A stretch of DNA of 20,988 bases from a virus. Under the pieces are notes generated by a model that saw nothing but the letters and a program-made list of their open reading frames with translations, had not been told where the DNA came from and made no database searches. The DNA lies in IMG/VR virus record IMGVR_UViG_3300008110_001090, positions 1-20,988 of that record. The stretch is one strand, 5' to 3'. The first letter of the stretch is position 1. Each line of letters starts with the position of its first letter. This document shows positions 7,290 to 13,773 of the stretch, one piece after another. Both the position numbers and the translations under genes were made by a program.

Positions 7290-8495
7290 TTGCGTAGCAA
7301 GTGGCTAATCATCATCCCTGCGATACTGTTCGCACTATTTGCTAAACCCGCTAAAGCCGACATGCTCGGTGAATGGACATACAGCGAATCAAAACCTTGC
7401 AACGGTTCAGTCGAGGTAGTAGACGATACCATCATCTTGCATGGTCCAGACCAGGGTGGGTGTGCAGGTCAAGCGCATTGGGTCAAGATTGAAACCACAA
7501 TCCCCGCCGATGTGGACACAATAGATTTCACTTGGTCATACCAAACGACTGATGGTTGGGTGTATGACCCGCCGCAGTATGGCATTAACGGTGCATACAC
7601 CTTGCTTACACAACAGAACAATGCGACAGGTGAGTTGTCTATAGCCGTTCAAGAGGGTGACATCTTCACGTTCCGTCAGTATTCGATAGATACCTGCTGT
7701 GCGCCTGGGCATCTGACAATTAGTAACCTATCTTTATGGGTATTTACAACAACATCCACAACGTCAACGACGACCTCTACTACTACTGTTCCGTCAACGA
7801 GTGTCCCTGCCACAGTCCTGACTACTACGACAGTTCCAGAAACTACAACTTCAACGACTACGGTTCCAGAAACCACCACCAGTACAACAAGTTCTACGAC
7901 GAGTACAAGTACGACAACTACGGTTCCAGAAACTACAACAACTTCTACTTCTACGACGACGACAAGTACGACGACTACAACATCGTCGACGACCAGTACT
8001 ACAACAACAAGTACTACCGTTTACGTACCCCAAATAACATTGCCAGTATTAGAGCCGACCACGACACTACCGCCAGAAACGTCAACAACGACTACTCTCC
8101 CTCCAGAATTACCAGTGTCAATACCAACAACACTATTACCAACAACAACGGTAAGTCAACCTTCCACGACAACAACATCTCTTCCTCCTGTTATAGAGAC
8201 AACAACAACTCTTCCTGTTGTGGAGACAACAACGACCCTACCTGTAGTAGAAATTTTACAGGATATCTCAACTAAATCCAACGAGGAAATTGCTGCGCTT
8301 GCAACAAATCCCGAAGTGCTTGCAACTGTTAGCAGTCAAGAAGCAGCGCAAATATTTGAATCTTTGGATGTTGCCGACTTGTCAGATACCTATGTGCCAA
8401 TTGGCTCAACAATCCCAGTAGGAACACGCCGTACTCTAATTGCGGTAACCGCTGGAATAAGCCTTGCTGCAGCAGGTACTAGAATTAGAAGGTAA
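7290..8495 (+). CDS. Secreted or surface protein with a long Thr-rich linker (401 aa)
   Basis: It starts at TTG one base after the previous stop. Residues 1-23 form a clear signal peptide (MRSKWLIIIPAILFALF, then AKA before Asp24). Residues 24-152 are a beta-sandwich-like domain with TIDFTWSYQTTDGWVYDPPQ, YGINGAYTLL, VQEGDIFTFRQYSIDTC and TISNLSL, resembling bacterial surface 'choice-of-anchor' or CUB-like domains. Residues about 153-318 are almost only Thr, Ser, Val and Pro with repeated TTTVPETT units. Residues 319-401 form a helical segment, a weak hydrophobic stretch (382-396) and a terminal RIRR, perhaps an anchor. Such linkers are typical of actinobacterial surface proteins. It may modify the infected cell surface or be a captured host adhesin; it sits just before the lysis genes. 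Confidence 0.65.
   Translation: MRSKWLIIIPAILFALFAKPAKADMLGEWTYSESKPCNGSVEVVDDTIILHGPDQGGCAGQAHWVKIETTIPADVDTIDFTWSYQTTDGWVYDPPQYGINGAYTLLTQQNNATGELSIAVQEGDIFTFRQYSIDTCCAPGHLTISNLSLWVFTTTSTTSTTTSTTTVPSTSVPATVLTTTTVPETTTSTTTVPETTTSTTSSTTSTSTTTTVPETTTTSTSTTTTSTTTTTSSTTSTTTTSTTVYVPQITLPVLEPTTTLPPETSTTTTLPPELPVSIPTTLLPTTTVSQPSTTTTSLPPVIETTTTLPVVETTTTLPVVEILQDISTKSNEEIAALATNPEVLATVSSQEAAQIFESLDVADLSDTYVPIGSTIPVGTRRTLIAVTAGISLAAAGTRIRR
7746..8243 (+). repeat. ACN-codon low-complexity repeat encoding the Thr-rich linker
   Basis: About 500 bases consist largely of ACN triplets (ACA, ACG, ACT, ACC) with interspersed GTTCCAGAAAC and CTACCA-type units encoding VPE and LP. This creates long open frames in other phases and on the minus strand, which are shadows. 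Trinucleotide repeats of this kind can expand or contract without a frameshift, so linker length may vary between related phages. Confidence 0.75.
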
Positions 8496-8656
8496 TGAAG
8501 AAGTTTCTTACCTACGTAGTAGATAACGCCTGGACATGGGCTGGTACTGGCATGGTTCTTATAACCCTATCTGGCCCTACCCTGCGTCAGGCAACCCTTA
8601 TTACGGGCGTAGTTGTTTTGATACACTCTATATTGACCTTATCCCAGAAAGACTAA
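8495..8656 (+). CDS. Small membrane protein in the lysis block (53 aa)
   Basis: The ATG at 8495 overlaps the previous TAA. The protein begins MKKFLTYVVDNAWTWAGTGM and has two hydrophobic stretches (about 13-27 and 33-50) separated by PTLRQ, ending SQKD. This fits a small two-pass or hairpin membrane protein. It lies between the secreted Thr-rich protein and the holin-like gene, with the next start 2 bases after its stop, so a role in lysis (holin partner, pinholin or antiholin) is a reasonable guess. No family is recognised. It is supported by the overlap and by the dense packing of this block. Confidence 0.6.
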   Translation: MKKFLTYVVDNAWTWAGTGMVLITLSGPTLRQATLITGVVVLIHSILTLSQKD

Positions 8657-8658
8657 TC

Positions 8659-8904
8659 ATGGCAAAACTCCAGAACATCATCTTCCGTATCTTCGCACTC
8701 TTTGGTTCATCTGCATTGGCGGCTGTTGCTGGTGGTGCAATCATTGGCGTGCAACTCTGGAAGTCAGCAGCACTTGCTGGCATCATGGCTTGTGCACAAG
8801 TAATCGAAAAGTTGTTGCGCTTCAGCGTAGACGGTTCGCTTACAAAAGAAGAGATTGAAATTGCATTCTCTGGAGCAGCAGCACCAAAGCCAAAGGCTGA
8901 GTAA
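8659..8904 (+). CDS. Holin-like membrane protein (81 aa)
   Basis: I take the ATG at 8659 as the start; a longer frame from 8536 would run through the upstream membrane gene. Residues about 12-32 (FALFGSSALAAVAGGAIIGV) and 36-50 are hydrophobic, followed by KLLRFSVDGSLTKEEIEIAF and a short Ala/Pro/Lys tail. The (D/E)GxLTxEEIxxAF motif after two membrane segments is typical of holins in actinobacterial phages. It would form lesions in the host membrane at the end of infection and release the endolysin encoded directly downstream, whose start overlaps its stop (TAATG). Confidence 0.7.
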   Translation: MAKLQNIIFRIFALFGSSALAAVAGGAIIGVQLWKSAALAGIMACAQVIEKLLRFSVDGSLTKEEIEIAFSGAAAPKPKAE

Positions 8905-9449
8905 TGCCAAAACCGAACTGGCCTGTCAAGCCTATTCGTTGGTGTGAACACTTAAAGGGCAAGAAGCCTTCTGATATATCACCAGATATGGTTGTAAAGA
9001 TTACTGGTGGTGGCAAGTTGGAGAAGTGCGCTGCTGCAGCATGGGAAGAAATGGTTGTTGCTGCAAAGGCTGACGGAATTGTTCTCAAACCCACGAGTGC
9101 AGGCGATACATTGCGCAGTATTCAACAGCAGGAAAATGGATTTCGTTCTAGGTATCAGAAAGAACCACTACCAAATACATCAACCAAAACGTGGAATGGT
9201 GAGACTTGGTACCTGAAGCCAGGTATGGCAATGCTTGCTACGCCATACGACGACCCAGCAAACGACAAGGCACGTGGCTCACGCCATTTATACGGCATTG
9301 CCGTAGATGTGGCAAACGCTAACGGCAAAGTTCTTGCTTGGTTGTTAGCGAACGAAGAAAAGTTTGGCTTTTCGCATGAAGTGTTAGGTGACGCAAACGG
9401 AAAAGGTGCAGAACCTTGGCATATCCGTTTCGTAGGCAAGAAGGTTTGA
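8904..9449 (+). CDS. Endolysin: M15/VanY-type D-Ala-D-Ala or L-Ala-D-Glu peptidase (181 aa)
   Basis: Residues 125-137 read GSRHLYGIAVDVA and the end reads EPWHIRFV (170-177). These match the SxHxxGxAxD and ExxWH motifs of peptidase family M15: His128, Asp135 and His173 would bind zinc and Glu170 would be the catalytic base. The first 90 residues contain no recognised cell-wall-binding domain but include LRSIQQQENGFRSRY, the usual substrate-cleft region of this family. The enzyme should cut peptide cross-links or stems of host peptidoglycan. It has no signal peptide and depends on the holin-like protein encoded just upstream. The specific bond cleaved cannot be told from the sequence. Confidence 0.8.
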   Translation: MPKPNWPVKPIRWCEHLKGKKPSDISPDMVVKITGGGKLEKCAAAAWEEMVVAAKADGIVLKPTSAGDTLRSIQQQENGFRSRYQKEPLPNTSTKTWNGETWYLKPGMAMLATPYDDPANDKARGSRHLYGIAVDVANANGKVLAWLLANEEKFGFSHEVLGDANGKGAEPWHIRFVGKKV

Positions 9450-9450
9450 T

Positions 9451-9675
9451 GTGGATACTGGCTGGGCCGCTGTTCTTTCTGCTGTTGTTGCTGGTTCTTT
9501 TGGTCTGCTAACTGTATTTATACAGAAGATGAAGAAGGAAAACTCTAAAGACCATGCTGTTGTTATGGGCATGCTCAAGATGGTTTACCGTGCGCAGAAC
9601 AGGACAGAGGATAAAGTATCGAAGATAGGAGACACTCTCACGGAGCACATACAAAAACACGGAGAATCTCACTGA
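9451..9675 (+). CDS. Single-pass membrane protein in the lysis block (74 aa)
   Basis: It starts at GTG (9451) right after the endolysin stop. Residues about 5-24 (WAAVLSAVVAGSFGLLTVFI) form one membrane segment, followed by QKMKKENSKDHAVVMGMLKM and an amphipathic helix rich in charged residues up to HIQKHGESH. One N-terminal membrane helix plus a cytoplasmic coiled-coil-like helix next to holin and endolysin is common in actinobacterial phage lysis cassettes (DUF2746-like). A role in holin timing or a second holin is inferred. Confidence 0.6.
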   Translation: MDTGWAAVLSAVVAGSFGLLTVFIQKMKKENSKDHAVVMGMLKMVYRAQNRTEDKVSKIGDTLTEHIQKHGESH

Positions 9676-9876
9676 AGATAAAGGTGTGATTGTCCACCCG
9701 TCCAGTTGCCACACCTGAACTCCCACTTCCTTTGACTCTCACGAGCGCACGCCTCTTCTCTAAATAAAAGAAGACCTACCCACGTTCCCGTGTGTGAATG
9801 ACCCGCCCCGTGCGAATGGGGTACGTCCGTGGTACTTGCCAGTTGTGTCGGTCACGATAACCAACCCCGCAATCCC

Positions 9877-9903
9877 TTGTCAAGGGTTTCGTTTTCCTAT
9901 ACT
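9877..9903 (+). promoter_or_regulatory. Candidate promoter for the recombination operon
   Basis: TTGTCA at 9877-9882 and TATACT at 9898-9903 are separated by 15 bases, slightly shorter than ideal. Transcription would start about 9910, just before the leader hairpin and about 60 bases before the first gene. TATACT also serves as the -10 of the promoter at 13756. Confidence 0.5.
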
Positions 9904-9912
9904 ATTGAAGGC

Positions 9913-9951
9913 GTGGTCGGGGGGTTTACTCTTCCTTGTTCCTCCGACCAC
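9913..9951 (+). promoter_or_regulatory. 5' leader hairpin upstream of the 9972 gene
   Basis: GTGGTCGG (9913-9920) pairs perfectly with CCGACCAC (9944-9951), with a 23-base loop. It begins at the expected transcript 5' end and finishes 9 bases before the AGGAGG ribosome site (9961-9966). A 5' hairpin may protect the mRNA or tune translation. The same hairpin-then-SD layout recurs in the leaders after 15912. Confidence 0.55.
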
Positions 9952-9971
9952 ACTTAACCAAGGAGGTAATC

Positions 9972-10178
9972 ATGAGTAAGTTTTCCGAAGTACTATCAGT
10001 AAAAAAGTTTTCTACTCTTCAGGAAAAAATCAAAGAGACACTCGATGAGGAATCATATAATGATTTCATTGAGGCAATGAATAACCCAGCGATTGGTGCA
10101 CCATCAATTGCACGAGCATTAAAAGACTTTGGTATTGAAATATCTTCAGCCAGTCTTGGTAGGTGGAGAATCAAGTGA
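9972..10178 (+). CDS. Small helical, possibly DNA-binding protein (68 aa)
   Basis: I choose the ATG at 9972, which has a perfect AGGAGG 5 bases upstream; the longer in-frame start at 9936 lies in the leader hairpin. Residues about 30-68 (FIEAMNNPAIGAPSIARALK, then DFGIEISSASLGRWR) read like a helix-turn-helix: small residues, a turn at DFGIEIS and a basic recognition helix SASLGRWRIK. The first half is highly charged. As first gene of the recombination operon it may be a regulator or accessory DNA-binding protein. The next gene overlaps its stop (GTGA). Confidence 0.55.
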   Translation: MSKFSEVLSVKKFSTLQEKIKETLDEESYNDFIEAMNNPAIGAPSIARALKDFGIEISSASLGRWRIK

Positions 10179-11182
10179 GCAAACTTGGAGATGCAGTTGA
10201 CTATCAGATTCAGATTGCTGAACTAAGAAAAGCACTGAAGACCGCACACGCTGCTGCTTCTAAAAATAAAATAAGTTCAGAAGGAATCATTGAGGCTGTG
10301 TTTTATGCAGCCAGAGATGCTGCTATTTCCTGTGTGCAACCAACTCCCATCTATCCAAAGAAAGATGTGCGTAAGGGAAAGGCTGAAGTTGCTCTTGTTC
10401 ATGCTACCGACTGGCAGTGTGGAAAGAAAACTCAGTCATATGACATTGCAACGCTTTCAAAACGAATGGAAGAGTTTGCATCTAAAGTAATGGAACTTAC
10501 CCAGATTCAACGTGCACATCATCCAGTAAAAGAATGTGTTGTTTTGTTTGGCGGTGACATGGTTGAAGGTATTTCTATCTTCCCTGGTCAGGCGTACGAA
10601 ATTGAAGCACACCTATTTGAGCAACTGTTTGAGGTGACTCGAATCATGGAGCAAATGGTTCGTACATTCTCTGCATTCTTTGAGAAGGTTCATGTTGTAT
10701 GTGAATACGGAAACCATGGGCGCTTGGGTCGCAAGGGCGACATGCCAGGTGGGGACAACATTGACCGTGTTGCATACAAGATAACTAGCGAACGCACACA
10801 AGACCTAAAGAATGTAACGTGGCAACAATCTGGAGACTGGCACCAAATAGTTACCATTGGTAATTACAAAGCATTACTTGTACACGGAGATGAAATCAAT
10901 AGTTTTGGTGGCAACACTCCAGCATTTGGTATCTTGCGTAAGTGCAATGCTTGGTCAACTGGTGTAGTTGATGACTTCCAAGATGTGTATATGGGACACT
11001 TCCACACACCAATGACTTTGACCATGGCTAATGCTGGCCGTATCTTTGTGTCTGGTTCTCCAGAGTCACACAATGAATATGCCCGTGCGTTTATTGCTGC
11101 AGTCGGACAGCCAAGCCAGCGCCTACATTTCGTAGACCCAATAAAAGGAAGGGTTACAGCGGAGTATACGTGCTGGTTGTAA
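10175..11182 (+). CDS. Calcineurin-like metallophosphoesterase (Mre11/SbcD-like) (335 aa)
   Basis: I place the start at the GTG at 10175, coupled to the previous stop and preceded by AGGTGGAG; a GTG at 10163 is also in frame. The phosphoesterase motifs are in order: HATDWQCGKK (Asp79, with Gln81 where His is usual), GGDMVEG (Asp128), YGNHGR (Asn180, His181), VHGDE (His237) and GHFHTP (His275, His277). These bind two metal ions in the family. The first 70 residues are an additional helical region. Members of this type in phages are usually nucleases or phosphodiesterases acting in DNA repair. No SbcC-like ATPase is encoded nearby. The D-x-Q first motif is a recurring variant in phage members and may change metal binding. 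Confidence 0.75.
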   Translation: MSKLGDAVDYQIQIAELRKALKTAHAAASKNKISSEGIIEAVFYAARDAAISCVQPTPIYPKKDVRKGKAEVALVHATDWQCGKKTQSYDIATLSKRMEEFASKVMELTQIQRAHHPVKECVVLFGGDMVEGISIFPGQAYEIEAHLFEQLFEVTRIMEQMVRTFSAFFEKVHVVCEYGNHGRLGRKGDMPGGDNIDRVAYKITSERTQDLKNVTWQQSGDWHQIVTIGNYKALLVHGDEINSFGGNTPAFGILRKCNAWSTGVVDDFQDVYMGHFHTPMTLTMANAGRIFVSGSPESHNEYARAFIAAVGQPSQRLHFVDPIKGRVTAEYTCWL

Positions 11183-11206
11183 TACGCAATTGCCAGTGCG
11201 TATATG
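11177..11206 (+). promoter_or_regulatory. Weak promoter candidate upstream of 11249
   Basis: TTGTAA (11177-11182), overlapping the end of the phosphoesterase gene, is followed 18 bases later by TATATG (11201-11206) in a 66-base gap before the next start. The -10 match is imperfect and I give this low weight. Confidence 0.25.
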
Positions 11207-11248
11207 ATGGAGTCATCCCGAGAGACCCTGTATGTGGGGAGAAACCAG

Positions 11249-11647
11249 ATGACTTCGAAGAATGAACACCCATACTCAATGGTTGAAATCTACTGGGCTG
11301 ATGCTCATTGTGGTAATTCTGGCTGGCTCACTCTTGATGAGTATGAAGATGATGGCGAAGTTATTGTTCGCACTTGTGGGTATCTAATACCAGTCGGTGA
11401 CCCAGGTTCAAAAGATAAACATGTAACTTTGTGGCAGTCAATATGTGATGGTGATGGAATACATCCGTTCCATATTCCAGTTGACATGGTTCGCCAAATG
11501 AAACTGTTGCACTCCCCTCACGACGGGAAAGGGTTGACAAACGTATTCGGTTGTGATACCTTTGCTGGCGGAGGTCAACATGAGAACACAAATAATCAAA
11601 CCCAAACATGGAAGTCAAGAATGGTTAACCCTGAGGTGGAAGGATGA
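11249..11647 (+). CDS. Conserved phage protein of unknown function (132 aa)
   Basis: The ATG at 11249 has GGGGAG 7 bases upstream; ATGs at 11204 and 11207 are in frame but lack a ribosome site. The order of motifs is MVEIYWADAHCGNSGWLTLD, VRTCGYLIPVGDPGSKDKHV, TLWQSICDGDG and FHIPVDMVRQMKLL. The layout (V.W.DA.....W, C.(G/S)(Y/W)L, D....V.(I/L)..S, IP..M(I/V)..(I/M)..L) is a recurring short phage protein with no assigned function. Its last 68 bases overlap the exonuclease gene in another frame, which is a long overlap for this genome; the C-terminal 22 residues are therefore least certain. Confidence 0.6.
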   Translation: MTSKNEHPYSMVEIYWADAHCGNSGWLTLDEYEDDGEVIVRTCGYLIPVGDPGSKDKHVTLWQSICDGDGIHPFHIPVDMVRQMKLLHSPHDGKGLTNVFGCDTFAGGGQHENTNNQTQTWKSRMVNPEVEG

Positions 11648-12515
11648 GTTTGGCTTAGCCAGAATCTCTGCATCTGTAGCAGCAGTAGTTCATAACTGTC
11701 ACAACTTTCAAACACCAGCAGACCTAGCAACAGAGTTGCTAGCAGATACACCACCAGTACCAAGTAAGCCAACAGCCGCTATGGAACGTGGCAATAGGTT
11801 TGAACCAGTACTTCTTGAGTGGGCAAGTGATGTAACTGGTCAGAAGATAACCACACCAGATGTGATGTATACCTATTCAGAAGATGGTGTACGTCTGATT
11901 GCAACTCTTGACGGCATTAGAGAAGACGGTGTGCCAGTAGAGGTCAAGACAACTAAAAAGAGGTGGGAAGGTAAGTTGCCAGACAGTTGGTATTGGCAAG
12001 GAGTACAGCAAGCAATCTGTACAGACTCACCAACGATTGAATGGGTCATCTTTGATGGAGAGCAACTGATGCACTTCCATACTCAGACCGTGACCAGTGA
12101 CGAGAAGCAAAAGCACATCGACCGATGTCGAGAGTTCTTGTCCGCTATCGATAACGGAGTTCCACCAGCGGGGGTCGTCCTTGAATACAAGCACGCCTCG
12201 GAGTTGTTTCCCGATTCGGACGGTGCTACCGTGGAGTTGCCAGCGGAAGCCCAGGTTCTGCTTGACCAACTAAACAAAACTAAGGAAATCAAGAAACATC
12301 TGGATGACCAAGAGAATCTACTCAAGGGTGACCTTGGCGTAATGCTTGGAGAAGCAGAGAAAGGAACCATTAACGGCAAGGTTGTCGTTACATGGAAGAC
12401 TGTCAAGAAAGATTCATTTGATATGAGTCGGTTTGAATCAGAACATCCTGCTCTGGTAGCCAAGTACAGAAAACAATCCCAATACAGAATGATGAAAGTA
12501 ACTGGAGGTAAATAA
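11580..12515 (+). CDS. YqaJ-type viral exonuclease of the RecB-nuclease (PD-(D/E)XK) fold (311 aa)
   Basis: The ATG at 11580 follows GGAGGTCAAC. HGSQEWLTLR (10-19) and ARISAS (27-32) are the YqaJ opening; GNRFEP (71-76) supplies the first acidic residue (Glu75), LDG (110-112) an Asp, and VEVKTT (120-125) the E-x-K pair (Glu121, Lys123). WYWQGVQQA (137-145) is the conserved helix after the active site. The fold degrades one strand of a double-strand end, making 3' single strands for annealing. The probable partner follows 1 base after the stop, as in lambda Red-like two-gene recombination systems. The C-terminal 80 residues include a coiled-coil-like region (about 225-260). Confidence 0.8.
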   Translation: MRTQIIKPKHGSQEWLTLRWKDEFGLARISASVAAVVHNCHNFQTPADLATELLADTPPVPSKPTAAMERGNRFEPVLLEWASDVTGQKITTPDVMYTYSEDGVRLIATLDGIREDGVPVEVKTTKKRWEGKLPDSWYWQGVQQAICTDSPTIEWVIFDGEQLMHFHTQTVTSDEKQKHIDRCREFLSAIDNGVPPAGVVLEYKHASELFPDSDGATVELPAEAQVLLDQLNKTKEIKKHLDDQENLLKGDLGVMLGEAEKGTINGKVVVTWKTVKKDSFDMSRFESEHPALVAKYRKQSQYRMMKVTGGK

Positions 12516-12516
12516 C

Positions 12517-13161
12517 ATGGCATCGTTCAATCTAGAAAACTACGAAACAGTTGAGGACAGACTCTCTAGGTTCTGGGAAGAACACAAAGAGGGACGAATA
12601 CTTACATCTATCCACTACTACGACGACAATCGTATTCTTGTACGTGCTGAAATTTATTTCAACCGTGAGGATGACCGTCCTGTAGCAACTGGATACGCAG
12701 AAGAAATCCGTGGTGCTTCACCAGTCAATCGCACTAGTCATGCCGAGAACGCCGAGACCAGCGCAATTGGGCGAGGACTGGCCAACTGTGGCTATGCAGC
12801 AAAGGGTGCACGTCCTAGCCGTGAAGAGATGGAGAAAGTACAGCGCCACTCTTCAGGTGGGTATCAAGTCAAACTTGACATTGACGACAACAAGTCAGTG
12901 CAAGAAGTTGTCAACAACTTGATGGATGCATTTGGTGCAGAGCCAGTCGGTGCAAAGCCAACACCAGTTATCAAGAACCCAGGCGAAGCAGCCTCACCTA
13001 AGCAACTCGGAATGATTAGGGCAATCCTGTCAGGTCAGGGAATCAAGGGTGGAGATGCACTGGACTTGATGAGTGCAACACTCGGTCGTCAACTTGATAG
13101 CGTGGATGACATAACCAAGGGTGAAGCGTCAGCGTTGATTACTAAGTTCAAAGCAGCGTGA
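12517..13161 (+). CDS. Probable single-strand annealing / ssDNA-binding recombination protein (214 aa)
   Basis: The N-terminal domain (about 1-110) has YETVEDRLSRFWEEHKEGRI, LVRAEIYF, PVATGYAEE and the pattern NRTSHAENAETSAIGRGLAN followed by CGYAAKGARPSREEM. ENxETSAxGRxLAxxGY is similar to the core helix of Erf/Sak-type annealing proteins. A linker rich in Pro and Ala (142-158) leads to a C-terminal helical segment ASPKQLGMIRAIL found at the end of other phage DNA-binding proteins. Its position 1 base behind the exonuclease, in one operon and with a GGAGGT ribosome site, supports a role as annealing partner. No experimentally characterised relative is recognised, so the activity is inferred. 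Confidence 0.6.
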   Translation: MASFNLENYETVEDRLSRFWEEHKEGRILTSIHYYDDNRILVRAEIYFNREDDRPVATGYAEEIRGASPVNRTSHAENAETSAIGRGLANCGYAAKGARPSREEMEKVQRHSSGGYQVKLDIDDNKSVQEVVNNLMDAFGAEPVGAKPTPVIKNPGEAASPKQLGMIRAILSGQGIKGGDALDLMSATLGRQLDSVDDITKGEASALITKFKAA

Positions 13162-13162
13162 C

Positions 13163-13315
13163 ATGTTTGAACCCATCGAGAAGAAACTAATAGCAGTTCG
13201 TCTTGATGTAGATGTACTAAAGAGGATTCAGGATATCGCTACGGCAAACAGTCGTAGCGTATCTTGGGTAATTAGGAAACTATTGAGGGACTCGGTTGAA
13301 TCACACAATGGATGA
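13163..13315 (+). CDS. Ribbon-helix-helix (Arc/CopG-like) DNA-binding protein (50 aa)
   Basis: The ORF begins 1 base after the previous stop. The protein reads MFEPIEKKLIAVRLDVDVLK, then a helix RIQDIATANSRSVSWVIRKL followed by LRDSVESHNG. A short strand with alternating residues (KLIAVRLD), then helix-turn-helix with NSRSVSWVIRKLL, is the classic ribbon-helix-helix pattern of 45-50 residues. Such proteins bind operators as dimers, the paired strands entering the major groove. It may autoregulate the recombination operon; its target is unknown. No clear ribosome site is visible, so translation may be coupled to the upstream gene. Confidence 0.7.
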   Translation: MFEPIEKKLIAVRLDVDVLKRIQDIATANSRSVSWVIRKLLRDSVESHNG

Positions 13316-13748
13316 AAGGAAGGGTGAGTGTGAGGGTAATCAGGAGAAGTGCAACAGTGAGGGCTGTCCCAGGTTCGGAACTTTGGGGCGTGCCAGTCGT
13401 GACGGTAGGCGTAGGATTCGGAACTGTGGCGACCCTACGGCTAGGGGAAAACGTAACCGAACTAAAGGTGATGCGAAAGCACGTAGAGCCCGTAGGAAAC
13501 TTGGGTTGGGTGGTCATCTTACTCGTCACGAAGAGAATTGGGGTGGCTTGGTTCGTACCGAAATCAAAGCGGGCAAGCAGGTTGGTCCGATTCATACACG
13601 ATTCCAAGATGCGAAAGCACAGAGTGATGCGGCGAAGGCGCTTGGTGACGTTCGTCCATTTGTAATGGTGGCAATGCCAGAAGGTACAAGCAAAGGCATA
13701 GTCCTCATGGACTTAGATGAGTTCTCGGAAATGTTGAAAATGTTGTAA
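13308..13748 (+). CDS. PD-(D/E)XK-like protein, possibly a Holliday-junction resolvase (146 aa)
   Basis: I use the ATG at 13308, overlapping the previous stop. Residues 1-45 hold four cysteines (8, 15, 20, 40) in a basic context, perhaps a small zinc site. GKRNRTKGDAKARRARRKLG (47-66) is very basic. NRxKG-(x)-RHEENWGGLVRTEIKAGKQV contains Glu75/76 and E85-x-K87, spaced like the active site of small PD-(D/E)XK nucleases, followed by AKAQS (103-106) and RPFVMVAMPEG (116-126). I recall this pattern from actinobacterial phage proteins annotated as hypothetical or resolvase-like. Location at the end of the recombination operon supports a DNA-processing role. The catalytic residues are inferred. 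Confidence 0.5.
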   Translation: MDERKGECEGNQEKCNSEGCPRFGTLGRASRDGRRRIRNCGDPTARGKRNRTKGDAKARRARRKLGLGGHLTRHEENWGGLVRTEIKAGKQVGPIHTRFQDAKAQSDAAKALGDVRPFVMVAMPEGTSKGIVLMDLDEFSEMLKML

Positions 13749-13761
13749 TACAGACTATACT
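13734..13761 (+). promoter_or_regulatory. Promoter candidate for the secreted lysozyme/WhiB operon
   Basis: TTGAAA (13734-13739) and TATACT (13756-13761) are separated by 16 bases and overlap the end of the previous gene. Transcription would start near 13768, only a few bases before the ATG at 13774, leaving almost no leader. The AGGAAG ribosome site (13765-13770) would lie at the very 5' end of the transcript or be absent from it. Confidence 0.5.
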
Positions 13762-13773
13762 GAAAGGAAGAGC

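Larger units (their letters stand above)
9676..9971 (+). other. Non-coding spacer between late and recombination operons
   Basis: No credible gene lies in these 296 bases. It holds a perfect 7-base-pair stem (9682-9688 with 9710-9716) directly after the lysis operon, a possible terminator without a T run; a weaker TCTTCT/AGAAGA stem at 9754-9774; a sigma-70-type promoter candidate at 9877-9903; and a leader hairpin at 9913-9951. Confidence 0.6.

Noticed and set aside
7676-7879. Minus-strand frame of Val-rich sequence.
   Set aside because: It is the reverse complement of ACN repeats (GTN codons) and has no ribosome site or neighbours on that strand.
7736-8275. A 179-residue open frame rich in Asn, Tyr and Asp within the Thr-rich gene.
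   Set aside because: It is the ACN-repeat read in another phase; its composition follows from the triplet repeat, and the signal-peptide frame explains the region.
9449-9511. ATG at 9449 encoding a 20-residue hydrophobic peptide.
   Set aside because: Too short and fully inside the membrane-protein gene at 9451; its hydrophobicity follows from the shifted reading of the same membrane segment.
12083-12523. Minus-strand frame of 146 residues opposite the exonuclease.
   Set aside because: The + strand frame carries clear YqaJ motifs; the minus frame shows no recognisable pattern.
13312-13665. A 117-residue frame overlapping the resolvase-like gene.
   Set aside because: The alternative frame has the E-x-K and RPFVMVAMP patterns and ends next to the promoter; this one looks like a shadow with many Val and Arg residues.
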